Below are positions 55,185 to 64,000 of a stretch of 64,000 nucleotides of DNA, piece by piece. The DNA comes from Toxonevra muliebris. Lineage: Eukaryota; Arthropoda; Insecta; Diptera; Pallopteridae. Within the stretch, counting starts at the first letter, position 1; each line of letters begins with the position of its first letter. The notes below the pieces were generated by a model. That model saw only the letters and a list, made by a program, of their open reading frames with translations, did not search any database and was not told the origin of the DNA. The translations under genes were made by a program, and so were the position numbers. Location: the NCBI GenBank assembly GCA_963691655.1, contig OY829328.1:28043890-28107889 (forward strand), read 5' to 3'.

Positions 55185-56354
55185 CAGTAATCCCTCGTAT
55201 CCTGGTTAATTGGGTTTGATTTTGTGCTAATTTTAATTTCTAATAAAAGAATTTCCAGGTTAATTGCGTTCCACGGTTAACTGAGTCGAAAATTCTGCTC
55301 TTTTACATCTAAATGTATGGTGAAGTAAATTGGCGACCCCTAACCGAAAAAGGGAGAGGACGCTGCCATGGCTACCGGCATCAATTGAGTCTACCCGGCC
55401 GACGCGAAAGTCTCACATGGACTCAATTGATGCCATCCGTGTTGAATCGAAGGCTCGGCCAAAAGTTACGGCATTTGGCTGAACCATAAAAAAAACGTTT
55501 TTCGAGAAAAAATAAAATTTTTTAAGAATCCTTTTATTTGAATGCTAATGTGATATTTCAATATTTAGTTTTCGTCCGTCATTACATCAATCCTCTCAAG
55601 GGAACTCCCTGTACCCGGCTTTCAATATATTTCTCATGTGATATTACTGATAAACTTTGTTCAAAATAAGAGAAAAATATTTTTATTAGAATTTTCACAT
55701 GTACAATACATGGAGGGTAGCCAGATTTTTGAACCGCGAAATCAGTACATTAAACGTTGGAAATCAGTGAAAATCAGTACAGTTTTCATGTTTTTTTTTG
55801 TAGTGATATAAACGTCTTGAAACTTTTTCTCCGATTTTGTGTGTTCATTTTATATTTTTTCTTTGTCAGTAGTCATTGTTGATTACGTATCAGTTTCCAT
55901 TTTTAAAGGATTGTGAGAGTTGGGGACAATAATCAAATTCAATTAATAACGAATTCCGTTCACTCATTTAAAAACTTACGTTAACCGACTTTTCTTCAAT
56001 CAAATATTGCTTTTTTCCTCTCGATAGTAGCAACGCGTATGTATTTTATTTTATGGACAATCAGAAAAAGAAACAAACAGGGTGAGACTATCTGCAAAAA
56101 CGATTTTAAGACCATTAAGGTTAAGCACAAAAGCATTTTTAGGATATTAATTTGAAACAATCAGTAAAAAATACAAAAATCAGTACATTTTCGTACTGAT
56201 TTGGAGATTTCTAAAAATCAGTATTTAAAAAAAAATCAGGACATGTACTGATCAAATCAGTACGTCTGGCTACCCTAAATACATGTATTGAGTTTTCCGG
56301 TTAATTGAGCCAAAAGTTGTACTTTTTATCGGCGCAATTAACCGGAGATTACTT
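55185..56354. mobile_element. Decayed pogo-like element with a nested hAT-like MITE
   Basis: TA at 55183-55184 and 56355-56356 flanks CAGTAATCCCTCGTATCCTG and, inverted, AAGTAATCTCCGGTTAATTG. Both ends contain the GGTTAATTG(G/C)G block, and it recurs inside each end (CAGGTTAATTGCG, CCGGTTAATTGAGCC), as in pogo/Tigger elements. There is no transposase, so it is a non-autonomous or internally deleted copy. A 565-bp MITE splits it. Confidence 0.75.
55713..56277. mobile_element. 565-bp hAT-like MITE nested in the pogo-like copy
   Basis: The 8-bp duplication AATACATG at 55705-55712 and 56278-56285 is exact. Ends are AGGGTAGCCAGA and its perfect inverse TCTGGCTACCCT. AAATCAGTAC repeats occur in both subterminal regions on opposite strands. 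Non-coding. Confidence 0.9.
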
Positions 56355-56555
56355 TAGCAGCTTTTTACATATACTCAAAACAAATGTACATACTTTAAAA
56401 ACCTCTGCTAAGGGCCAATTTTTCAGTGCGAGTTTCAAATAAGTTTAAACTTAGTTTGCTTGAACGTAGATTATTTTTAAAGTAATGTAATAAGAAGAAC
56501 AAGTGATTCGAAAACTTTAATAATATTTTGTTCTCAAAAACAAAATGAATAAAAA

Positions 56556-57230
56556 TTGGTGTCAAAACATAAAAGTATAATAGAGTACGAGAAAACCGAT
56601 CTTACAAGCAGGGAAGAAAATACTAATGCTTGGGAAAAGGTAAAGAAGGAGTTTAACTCTCAGTTCGGCGAAAGTTACAGATGCGCTAAAACTTTAAAGA
56701 CCAAATATGAAAGCATGAAGAAGTCGGTCAAAAAAAATTTTGCACAAGAAAAGCAAACGTACAACGTACGTAGGTTAGGTTAGGTTGGAGTGGCTGTCGA
56801 GAGACACACTTAGGCCTGAACGGCCCATTGTGATACCACATAGTTGGACCTACAGTTTAACGCCGATTCCGAACGGCGGTGTGGCAATTTTTTATCGGCT
56901 TGGTGGTTTTGCCATTACCAACCAATGTGTGTACTTGTACACTATCTTATAATTCTCATACACTTCATATTGATAGTGAATATAAGAAAGTTATGAAAGA
57001 CGGGAATCGAACCCGAACCTCCCAGATAAAAGTCTAGTGCACTACCCACTAGACTATCGAGGTCGTCACAACGTACGTAACGGCAAACGTATTCCACAGG
57101 TGGAGGGCAAAACCTGCAACTGCTGTTACGCCCTTCGACAGGAATATTTTGGAAATTTGCCAACGGAGCAACTGATTGGGTTAGAAGCCATTTATGATGA
57201 CGATGCCAAATTAAAAAAAGGTATGTGCTG
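56556..57230 (+). pseudogene. Myb/SANT-like DNA-binding protein fragment split by a SINE
   Basis: The frame KHKSIIEYEKTDLTSREENT, NAWEKVKKEFNSQFG, LKTKYESMKKSVKKN matches the Myb/SANT-like trihelix layout (Trp in AWEKV, basic C-terminal helix). Such domains occur in zeste-like regulators and in the second protein of Harbinger transposons. A SINE with its 12-bp duplication interrupts it. Removing 56773-57079 returns to the same frame (NGKRIPQVEGK, NLPTEQLIGLEAIY). A possible splice donor AAAAAAG/GTATGT follows at about 57220. There is no ATG in frame at the left edge, so the fragment is probably 5'-incomplete. Confidence 0.7.
56773..57067 (-). mobile_element. tRNA-derived SINE, copy 2
   Basis: The target duplication ACAACGTACGTA (56761-56772 and 57068-57079) is exact. 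The minus strand has the same tRNA head as copy 1 with a perfect B box GGTTCGATTCC (57013-57003). It ends CACTCCAACCTAACCTAACC, one AACCT unit longer than copy 1. The exact duplication suggests a recent insertion. Confidence 0.93.
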
Positions 57231-57421
57231 TTTTCTTTTATGTAAAAATTACAAAATTAGAATAAAGCATGAGTGTGAATTTGGAGATAGAGCATTTAAA
57301 AGAAGTAAACAGACAAAAAGGCAACAAAATAATGCGACTGTGTAAAGAAAGAAATTTTCCACTGGTTTCTGCCTTCCACTGGCTTTTCTTCGACAAAGTC
57401 TTTTTAGGCTAACATCTTTAA

Positions 57422-57528
57422 CTCATTAAGTCCCTATGATGCGTATACTCACAAAAAAGAAGTACACTTTAATGCAGATAAAAAAAAGTTACCAGGTTTT
57501 CAACGAGTTTGCTCCCGGACTTAATGGG
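57422..57528. mobile_element. 107-bp TTAA-flanked mini-MITE
   Basis: TTAA at 57418-57421 and 57529-57532 flanks CTCATTAAGTCC and, inverted, CCCATTAAGTCC. It interrupts the minus-strand Myb/SANT-like fragment. Insert plus one TTAA is 111 bp, a multiple of three. Confidence 0.75.
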
Positions 57529-57529
57529 T

Positions 57530-57665
57530 TAATATTATCTTCATATGTGGACCTCACAGCATCTGTATTCCCCCCAAATCGGGATTCAACATTTTTCTTC
57601 ACATCTACGAAGTTTTCTTCGCATTTCTTGTACTTTATAATACTTTTATGTTTTGAATGTGCTAT
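57530..57665 (-). pseudogene. Second Myb/SANT-like fragment, opposite strand
   Basis: The minus strand reads SKHKSIIKYKKCEENFVDVK, then NVESRFGGNTDAVRSTYEDN, which parallels SKHKSIIEYEKTD ... EENTNAWEKVKKEFNSQFG ... LKTKYESM of the 56.5-kb fragment with a deletion in the middle. It is an inverted, more decayed paralogue, broken by the TTAA mini-MITE at its downstream edge. Confidence 0.6.
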
Positions 57666-57743
57666 TTGAATATTTATAATTATTTTATTTAACTTGAGTT
57701 GAATTGAAAATGCATTGAATATTATGGCACTATTTGGTTTATT

Positions 57744-58236
57744 CACGGTTGCCACTTACTCATTATATTTTGTACCAATATTTACAAAAAGATGTACCAA
57801 ATGGGGGAAAAATGTACCATTTTTTTCATATAGAATAAATAACTTTATTAAAAACTTTTTTGTCAGTTTATTATATAACATAAGAGTATTGAATTCTAAT
57901 TTATTCCTTTATTGTTTTTTTTTTTATATTAGACCAAAGTCAAAAAATTTTCTTTCAGCCATGAGCTCATTAACATAAATATAAATTTAGTCAATTCTTC
58001 AAACGAAATTTCGTCTATTCCATTTTTAATACAACTTACTTTTTGCCAAAAAATTACTAAGTCTGAACAATTATCTAATTTGTAAAGTATTTTGAAAATA
58101 TGTTTACAATTCTTGATTACTATGAAGGCTAACTTTGTCCACAGAATGAATCAAATTTTAAAAACATGTACCAAGGGCAGAAAAATGGAAAAAAATTTAC
58201 CAGTTTTGGTAGAATTGTACCAAAGTGGCAACCGTG
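57744..58236. mobile_element. 493-bp hAT-like MITE with GTACCA subterminal repeats
   Basis: The 8-bp duplication GGTTTATT at 57736-57743 and 58237-58244 is exact. Ends are CACGGTTGCCACTT and its perfect inverse. TGTACCA occurs four or more times near the two ends (for example 57771, 57793, 57811, 58167), as subterminal transposase-binding repeats do in hAT elements. Non-coding; the plus-strand frames it opens are AT-rich and meaningless. Confidence 0.9.
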
Positions 58237-58362
58237 GGTTTATTAATAAATTTTTAAAAGATTCGTTTATTAAAATGCGTTTTGTTAAACTATTTATATT
58301 TGCTCCATGTATTCGATTCTTAGGTAACTCCTCTCTGCACAACAACGTGTTCTTTTTTTTTT

Positions 58363-61291
58363 CAACACTCAGGGGGTACCCCTATAAATGCAAAACATTG
58401 CGTTGATTGAGGAAGGAAGATAAATTAGTGGTAGGAGGAAAGAGGGAGAAAAAGTTGTGAACGTTTGTTTTAAATTTGGAAAGGTTGTAAAAGTTAGAAA
58501 AGTGGTTACAGGGAGCTTATTCCATATACGCACGGTACGGCAAAGAAAAAAACTATCTCTGTAATGCGTGGTGCGTTGGGGTACCATATCCACGTGGAAT
58601 GCGTGACTGCTGCTTGCAGTTCCTGTAGTTCTGGTGAACACATGAACTGGTGGAATTAAATTCGTTATCTCAGCGGAACATGTACCATGAAAATACCGGT
58701 AGAACAGAGTCACACAAGCCACGATTCTACGGTGCTCCAAGGAGTCAATAGAGCTGGAAACCCTACTGTCTCCTATTAGCTTTATCGCCCGATATTGAAT
58801 ACGGTCCAGGAGCTCTAGTTGCGTTCGTGAAGCTCCTGCCCATAGGTGCGAATTAAACTCCATTTTGGGGCGGATATAGGTGGTGTAGATCATGCGGAGA
58901 TCAGTCGGAGTGAAGTATTTCTTACACCGCTTTAAAAAGCCGAGACACTTGACTGCTTCCTTCGACACGTCAAAAATATGATTATTCCAATGAACGTCAC
59001 ATTGGATGGACGTGTCTAGAACATTAAGAGTTTCTGACTCCGCAATAATCACCCCACCCATGACCAGGGGGTTAACAGAGGGTTGGGGCACTCTTTTGTG
59101 AGATAACAAACAACATTGGGTCTTACTCGCGTTGAATTCAACTCTGTTTGTGAGACCCCACTCAGAGATTGATTGGAGATCATTATTGAGTGAGCCATTC
59201 ATAGCATACCGTTTACTCTCAATCTCCAAAGAGTTAGGGCGTTTTGATCAGGTGTATGAATGACAAATGGTGCTGTCATCTGCAAAGGAGTGAATGGGAT
59301 TCCTAGTCAATGACAGAAGGTCATTGATAAAGATAAGGAAAAGGGTTGGGGAGAGGACCGAGACCTGCGGCACTCCAGCATTGATGGCACGAGCCTCTGA
59401 AGTAACACCATCTATCACAACACGGATAGAGCGGTCACTTAGAAAACTCGTGATCCATCGGGTGAAGTTATTGCCGACCCCATACGCAATCAGTTTTGAC
59501 GCCAGTGCTTTGTGACACACTCGGTCAAACGCCTTGGAAATATCCAGAGCAACCGCTTTTCTCTCACCTAAGCCATGGACACTATGGTTCCAGTTATCGG
59601 TGAGAACCGTCATGACATCGCCCGTTGAGCGATTACGGCAGAAACCGTATTGGCGGTCATTAGGCAACTTATTTCGCTCTAAATATTTGACCAAGTGAAA
59701 GTTAACTACACTTTCCATGACCTTGGCCAGTGTAGAACTAATTGCGATGGTGCGGTAATTCGCAGGTTCCATAATCTTGCCCTTTTTAGGAATAGGTTGA
59801 ACGTTTGCACCTTTCCAATAAGACGGAAATACACCTGCAGTGTATGAAATGTTAAGAAGATTGCGTAACGGTCGCGCCAGTGTTGACGGACATGCTTGCA
59901 ATACATGGGCTAGAATTCCATCGGGCCCCAAAGCCTTATTAATGTCGAGATTCGCGACACTCTTTTAACTACACGTGTTCGAAAATGTATCTCAATCATT
60001 GCTCAAGATACAGGTTCGATAACGGGTAGTGGCTGATTGCTATCTGGCAGAGAAGAATTCTCTGCAAAAATGGTAGCTAAAAGATTCGCTTTATCAACCG
60101 AGCTAGTGACGAGGCGATCACCTATAAAAAGAGTTAGAATTGACGAATTCTTTTGGTTCTTTACTCTCTTTACAAATGACCAAAAGTTCTTACTACCCCT
60201 ATGGAATTGTAAGACTTTATGCCTCTGGCGCTGTCGTGAATCGAGAATCTTTTCGCGCCTTAAAATAGCATTACAACGATTTCTTGCCTGCTTACGCAAC
60301 ATTTCAGTATTGGCTTTCTTGTTTGATTGCCAGTTCCTGAAAGCAACCTCTTTGGACCTGACTGCTGATCTGCAAGGCACATTAAACCACGAGTTATCTT
60401 TTGGTTTAATGCTAACCATTTTATTAGGAATGAAAGATCGCATTCCAAATAAAATAATTTCTTCTACCATTTTAGCACTGGCTTCTATGCTTTTATCGAG
60501 AAAGCACAATTTCCAATTAAAGTGGTCAAAAAATTTAATAAGACCGCTCCAATTTGCCTTTCTATAAAGCCACATTAATCGCTTTGGGGCTATTGGCAAA
60601 GTGTTATGGATTCTAGAATACGAAAAGGATGCTAAAATGGTGCAATGTTTCAACGAATTTCCAACAGGTACGTGGGTATTTACCTCATATTTGTGATGAT
60701 GGGAAGTAAGAACCAGGTCAAAGATATTATGCGCTTGCGTTGCGATGCACGGAATGTGCGTCGGTTCAGTCACTAATTGAGTCAGACAGTTCGACTCGGC
60801 AAAAAGTTAAACATATAAGCCTTCGGGTGTTGTATGGCTTGAATGGTGTAGCCAATTTGAATTGTGAACATTAAAGTCTCCAGCAAAAACAATTGCTGCA
60901 AAATAGAAGCAATCGAATCAGAAAAGAAATCTAACTTATTAAAAGTAAGATTCCTATCTGAATTCGGGCTTCTATAGAGAAAACAGAAGTGCAGCAAATG
61001 TGACTGGATGTTGAGTTTAACCCACATGGAGCTAAACTCAGCATCCGTCATGTATTGTTGTTCCTGGCACTGGTATGCAACTTCCTGATTTATAAAGAGG
61101 GCAAGACCCCTATGGGGAGAAAATAATGGGACTAAGCGATATCCGGGTATGTGGAAATCCAGTGGATCGGCACCCTCACACACCTGAGTCTCGCCCAGTG
61201 CCATTATATGGGGCTGGTGGAGGTTGATAAATGCAAATACAGAGAAGAAATTTGCTCTGAGTTCGCGAATATTGCGGAAGTTGTCCGACAT
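58363..61291 (-). pseudogene. Decayed CR1/Rex/Kiri-like LINE ORF2 with poly-A tail
   Basis: Four minus-strand frames in series make one ORF2. 61291-60782 carries endonuclease pieces (HIMALGETQ, RGLALFIN, FLYRSPNSD). 60773-60003 carries NIFDLVLTS and the basic linker. 59931-59248 carries the reverse transcriptase (NYRTIAISS, ALDISKAFDRVCHKAL, GVPQVSVLSPTLFLIFIND, SFADDSTI), with the usual G of PQGSVL changed to V. 59229-58369 carries the C-terminal region (VLDTSIQCDVHWNNHI, RPKMEFNSHLW). Stops, frameshifts and the motif B change make it inactive. A T run at 58352-58362 is the poly-A tail on the coding strand. Family placement is approximate. Confidence 0.85.
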
Positions 61292-61354
61292 TTACGACAC
61301 TGAACAAATTAAAACAAGATGGAAAAGGCAGAGAAAGTATGTATGTAAACTGTA

Positions 61355-61425
61355 TGGTCAATAATGTGGTATCACAATGGGTCGTTCTGGCCTGAGTGTG
61401 TTTCTCGGCAGCTACTTCAAAATAG
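61355..61425 (+). repeat. Fragment of the SINE/LINE 3' module
   Basis: TGTGGTATCACAATGGGTCG, then TTCTGGCCTGAGTGTGTTTC and TCGGCAGC, match the 3' part of the two SINE copies (read on their sense strand) with scattered changes. The tRNA head and the AACC tail are missing. It abuts the 5' edge of the decayed LINE. Confidence 0.75.
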
Positions 61426-61790
61426 AAGTGTAATTTGTCTCTTTAAACGAGTATTCGATACAAGTACATATTCAATACTATTTTCCGATATTTTCGGAAA
61501 CATCGATATAAGTAATGAGTAAAAGTATCGATACTAAGTGGGTATCGAATCAACACTACCCAGGCCATCTGACAACAATATTAATTGTTTTGAGTTTGCA
61601 TCACATATGGTTTGCATGTTTATTGAGAAAAAGCCTTTGCGATTACGGTATAATTCTGAAACGACTTTCATGAAATTTTTTTTTTTCCAATAAGTATATT
61701 AGTATATCAATTTTATATAATTCGTGAGCCCTCATCTCTGTCGTCATATAAAAACACCAAGATTGGATACCGTTTTCCTCTTTTTTTAGA
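61426..61790. other. Gene-free spacer
   Basis: A patch rich in ATCGATA-like words (TATCGATACTAAG, ACATCGATATAAG) at about 61440-61545, then AT-rich DNA. Nothing else recognised. Confidence 0.4.
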
Positions 61791-61795
61791 TGGAA

Positions 61796-62110
61796 TTACC
61801 CATAAATTACTAATAAACATAAAATCTTACCTGGGAATGTTATTTTGATAGGCGTGCAATGAAGCGCTGCAATGATTTTCGGAAATTTTGCAATTTCATA
61901 AAACTCTTCTTTATTTTGTAAGAGCTCCTCAGTAGTGCTTGGAAATTTTATAAAGCGGTTTTTCAACAACGCTATATTGTATGATACAATGGTCTCCAAT
62001 AGTCCTTAACATGCCACCAGCTGTACATATTAGCAAAGTTATTAAAAACATTTGCTCCTCTGTTAAAGCGTTGTTCCTAATAAAACTAAAAGAGCGGTGA
62101 AAACAGTTGA
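61796..62110 (-). pseudogene. HARBI1-like transposase fragment (PIF/Harbinger)
   Basis: Two minus-strand frames overlap. The upstream one reads NALTEEQMFLITLLICTAGG then MLRTIGDHCIIQ, comparable with the helix before the catalytic domain. The downstream one reads NIALLKNRFIKFPSTTEEL, then FYEIAKFPKIIAALHCTPIK, which is the block around the first catalytic Asp of HARBI1-type nucleases (usually GAIDCTH). Here the Asp position reads H, so the active site is lost. The frame ends soon after ITFPGK. About 100 codons survive. Confidence 0.7.
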
Positions 62111-64000
62111 CCGGCATAAATGCACTTACTTGGTTTTCCTGACAGTTGCACAGTGCTTTGAAGCCATACAAAAGATGAACAAAAATAGAAGGAGTTGTTT
62201 GATTTTAATGAAAATTTACATATCTGGTAATTTTGGGTCACTGAGCTCAAAAACGAAATCAGTTTTCTTCTATATCCTACGATTTTTTCAGAAATCCATA
62301 TTTTGTCGGATTTCAAAAGAATTTTTTCAAAATTATTAAAAAAAAATTTTGATTAGAAGTATTTTTTTCCAAATTCCTAACAAATTAGACTTAAGGGCTT
62401 AAAAATAATTTTTTTTTTCCCAATATTTTGAACCATATTTGATTTTTTTTGAAAATATATTTTTAATAATTGTTTCTTGAAATTGCTTTTAACTAAAATA
62501 TTACAACAAATCGGCAAATCGAAATATATATATATATATAACCTCACATCCATGAACTTTAATAATGCTTCATCAATATTATTTCCAACTTTTTCTTCAG
62601 CAAAAGAAAAAATAACTTTGAATTTATTTGTTGCATTGGCACAAATCCAGCAATTGGATAAATCAGAATATTTCAAATTTAATTCCATTATTAAAAAATT
62701 TGTTTACCTTTTTTGATATTTCAAAGTAACGGTAATTTTGTTTGCTTAGGTTTTCTTTCTTTTATTGGAATTATCAAATTAAAAATTAATATTGATGGTA
62801 AAAACCGATCGTTATCCACCCTACCAAAAAGTTTGTAAAAAAATTTAATGAACCCCGCGCACTATTTACTTATCACTTCTTTATTTGCTTCATTATTATT
62901 AACAAAAATGTTAAAGTAATATACTTACCCAGAGAATTTTTCCATATATTTAGAATTTTTATATCAGATATTACTATTTTATGTATTTGAAAATTTTTCG
63001 GGGGAGGGGCGGGGGGAGTGGGAAATAGCCCCATTTATCCCCTTGTAACTGCCACTGGCCTAACCAATTGTAAAGCAGAGTAACCAGGTTTTAATAACCC
63101 GCATTCTTCTTTTAAATTTAGTGACCAAAATATGTCCGATTTACACTTTTATATTACCTTTACCAAACGTAAATCAGCTTTCAATTTATAAAACATATCT
63201 TGTGAGATATAAAAAAACAATTAAAAAAACAAAAATAGCTCGAATAACTATAAATTGTTGGCCACACTAATGTGGAGAGTGAGTGAATATAACTGAGAGT
63301 GCCCAAGCTACTGCCAGAACGCCGAAGAAATGTGAGCATTGACAGCAGGAATGCCAACTTATAAGGAATTCCTCGAATTGTTGGGAATCGAGTTCAATTT
63401 TAGTTAGTTGTAGGGAATTGGGGAGTGAGACTGTTTTAGTGCAATTTCTAGGTTTATGAAATCAATTCAAAAAGCATGAGTAAAGTATAGCTAAGTACGA
63501 AGTTTTCTTATGCATTCACGTTCACACTCTCTACAGTGACGAAATCAATAAATTCATATACATATACATACACAAAAGAAATCACATTTGTTCTCTCATA
63601 CTAGTTACTCTTCCCCTTAGCACAGCGTTACCCCTCGTCTAGCCCTTATGAGTATAGCATCAGCTCATATGTGTTTATTGCCCATATGTGTCGAAGTGCA
63701 CATCACTAATGTATACTATTACCTTTAAAATGACATTGTCATTGACATTGTCTAAATCTGTGACACAAATTTTTTTGATTTTTGTCCACTGTCGAAGCAG
63801 CTGAGGGCCAATAAGATCCAAAACACTATATGAAGATGCCTTGGAAATCCGAAATCTTTCGTAAAATATGTGGAAAATATGTCCGAAAATATGTGGAAGT
63901 GGTTTGGTCGAGATCTTATAGTTTGTACTCTTTTTGCAACCGTAATATTAAAAATCTCGTGCATTCCACTGTCACTAATGTCTTCTTCAACAGAAAAATT
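62111..64000. other. AT-rich gene-free stretch with a G-rich patch
   Basis: A (TA)n run lies at about 62524-62540. At 62999-63062 a G-rich patch leads into CCCCTTGTAACTGCCACTG, which on the minus strand reads CAGTGGCAGTTACAAGGGG and resembles a hAT-type terminus. I could not find its partner end. No supported genes to the end of the window. Confidence 0.4.

Noticed and set aside
58320..61300. Target-site duplication of the CR1-like LINE
   Set aside because: No repeat of the sequence next to the poly-A tail was found beyond 61291.

Overview
The window looks like non-coding, transposon-saturated nuclear DNA of a higher (cyclorrhaphan) fly. It is AT-rich, has CAA/CAG-rich stretches and short CA, CT and TTA microsatellites, and carries LOA/I-like, jockey-like and CR1-like LINEs, mariner, Tc1, pogo, hAT-like, piggyBac-like and Harbinger-like DNA transposons, and a tRNA-derived SINE. 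I found no host protein-coding gene, tRNA, rRNA or CRISPR array that I can support. All long reading frames belong to mobile elements. The assignment to a fly, possibly a tephritid, is inferred from repeat style only.

The centrepiece is an apparently intact LINE on the minus strand, 13588-19566 (about 6.0 kb). It has a 561-codon ORF1, a 1212-codon ORF2 (endonuclease, reverse transcriptase, RNase H, zinc knuckle), a short (TACAA) tail and exact 13-14 bp target-site duplications. Its first ~200 nt can be folded by eye into the double pseudoknot of an HDV-like self-cleaving ribozyme, and the predicted cleavage site coincides with the 5' end defined independently by the target-site duplication.

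Layout: 0-7 kb AT-rich DNA with repeat fragments; 7.0-9.2 kb broken CR1-like LINE with a 192-bp internal duplication; 11.3-12.9 kb decayed Tc1-like transposon with repeated subterminal motifs in both arms; 13.6-19.6 kb intact LINE; 20.1-21.4 kb element with ~140-bp inverted repeats; 22.0-24.1 kb inverted-repeat remnant and jockey-like LINE remnant; 24.6-28.0 kb cluster of short inverted-repeat elements, including a 2.35-kb hAT-like element that hosts another hAT-like MITE; 28.2-31.0 kb hairpins and a TTAA-flanked MITE; 32.0-33.1 kb broken mariner; 34.8-35.5 kb tandem duplication, old tRNA-SINE and LINE 3' end; 36.1 kb Harbinger-like MITE; 38.8-40.4 kb inverted second copy of the 25.7-28.0 kb element; 41.5 kb transposon protein fragment; 42.9-47.7 kb two candidate TIR elements; 47.8-49.5 kb LINE 3' end and a SINE nested in a hAT-like MITE; 52.6 kb RT fragment; 53.2-56.4 kb two nested-MITE assemblies; 56.5-57.8 kb two Myb/SANT-like fragments, one split by a SINE and the other by a TTAA MITE; 57.7-58.2 kb hAT-like MITE; 58.4-61.3 kb decayed CR1-like LINE; 61.8-62.1 kb HARBI1-like transposase fragment.

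Two themes connect the elements. Repeated nesting lets insertion order be read from paired target-site duplications. The tRNA-SINE and two LINE 3' fragments also share (AACC/AACCT)n tails and nearby motifs, suggesting that the SINE borrows the LINE machinery.
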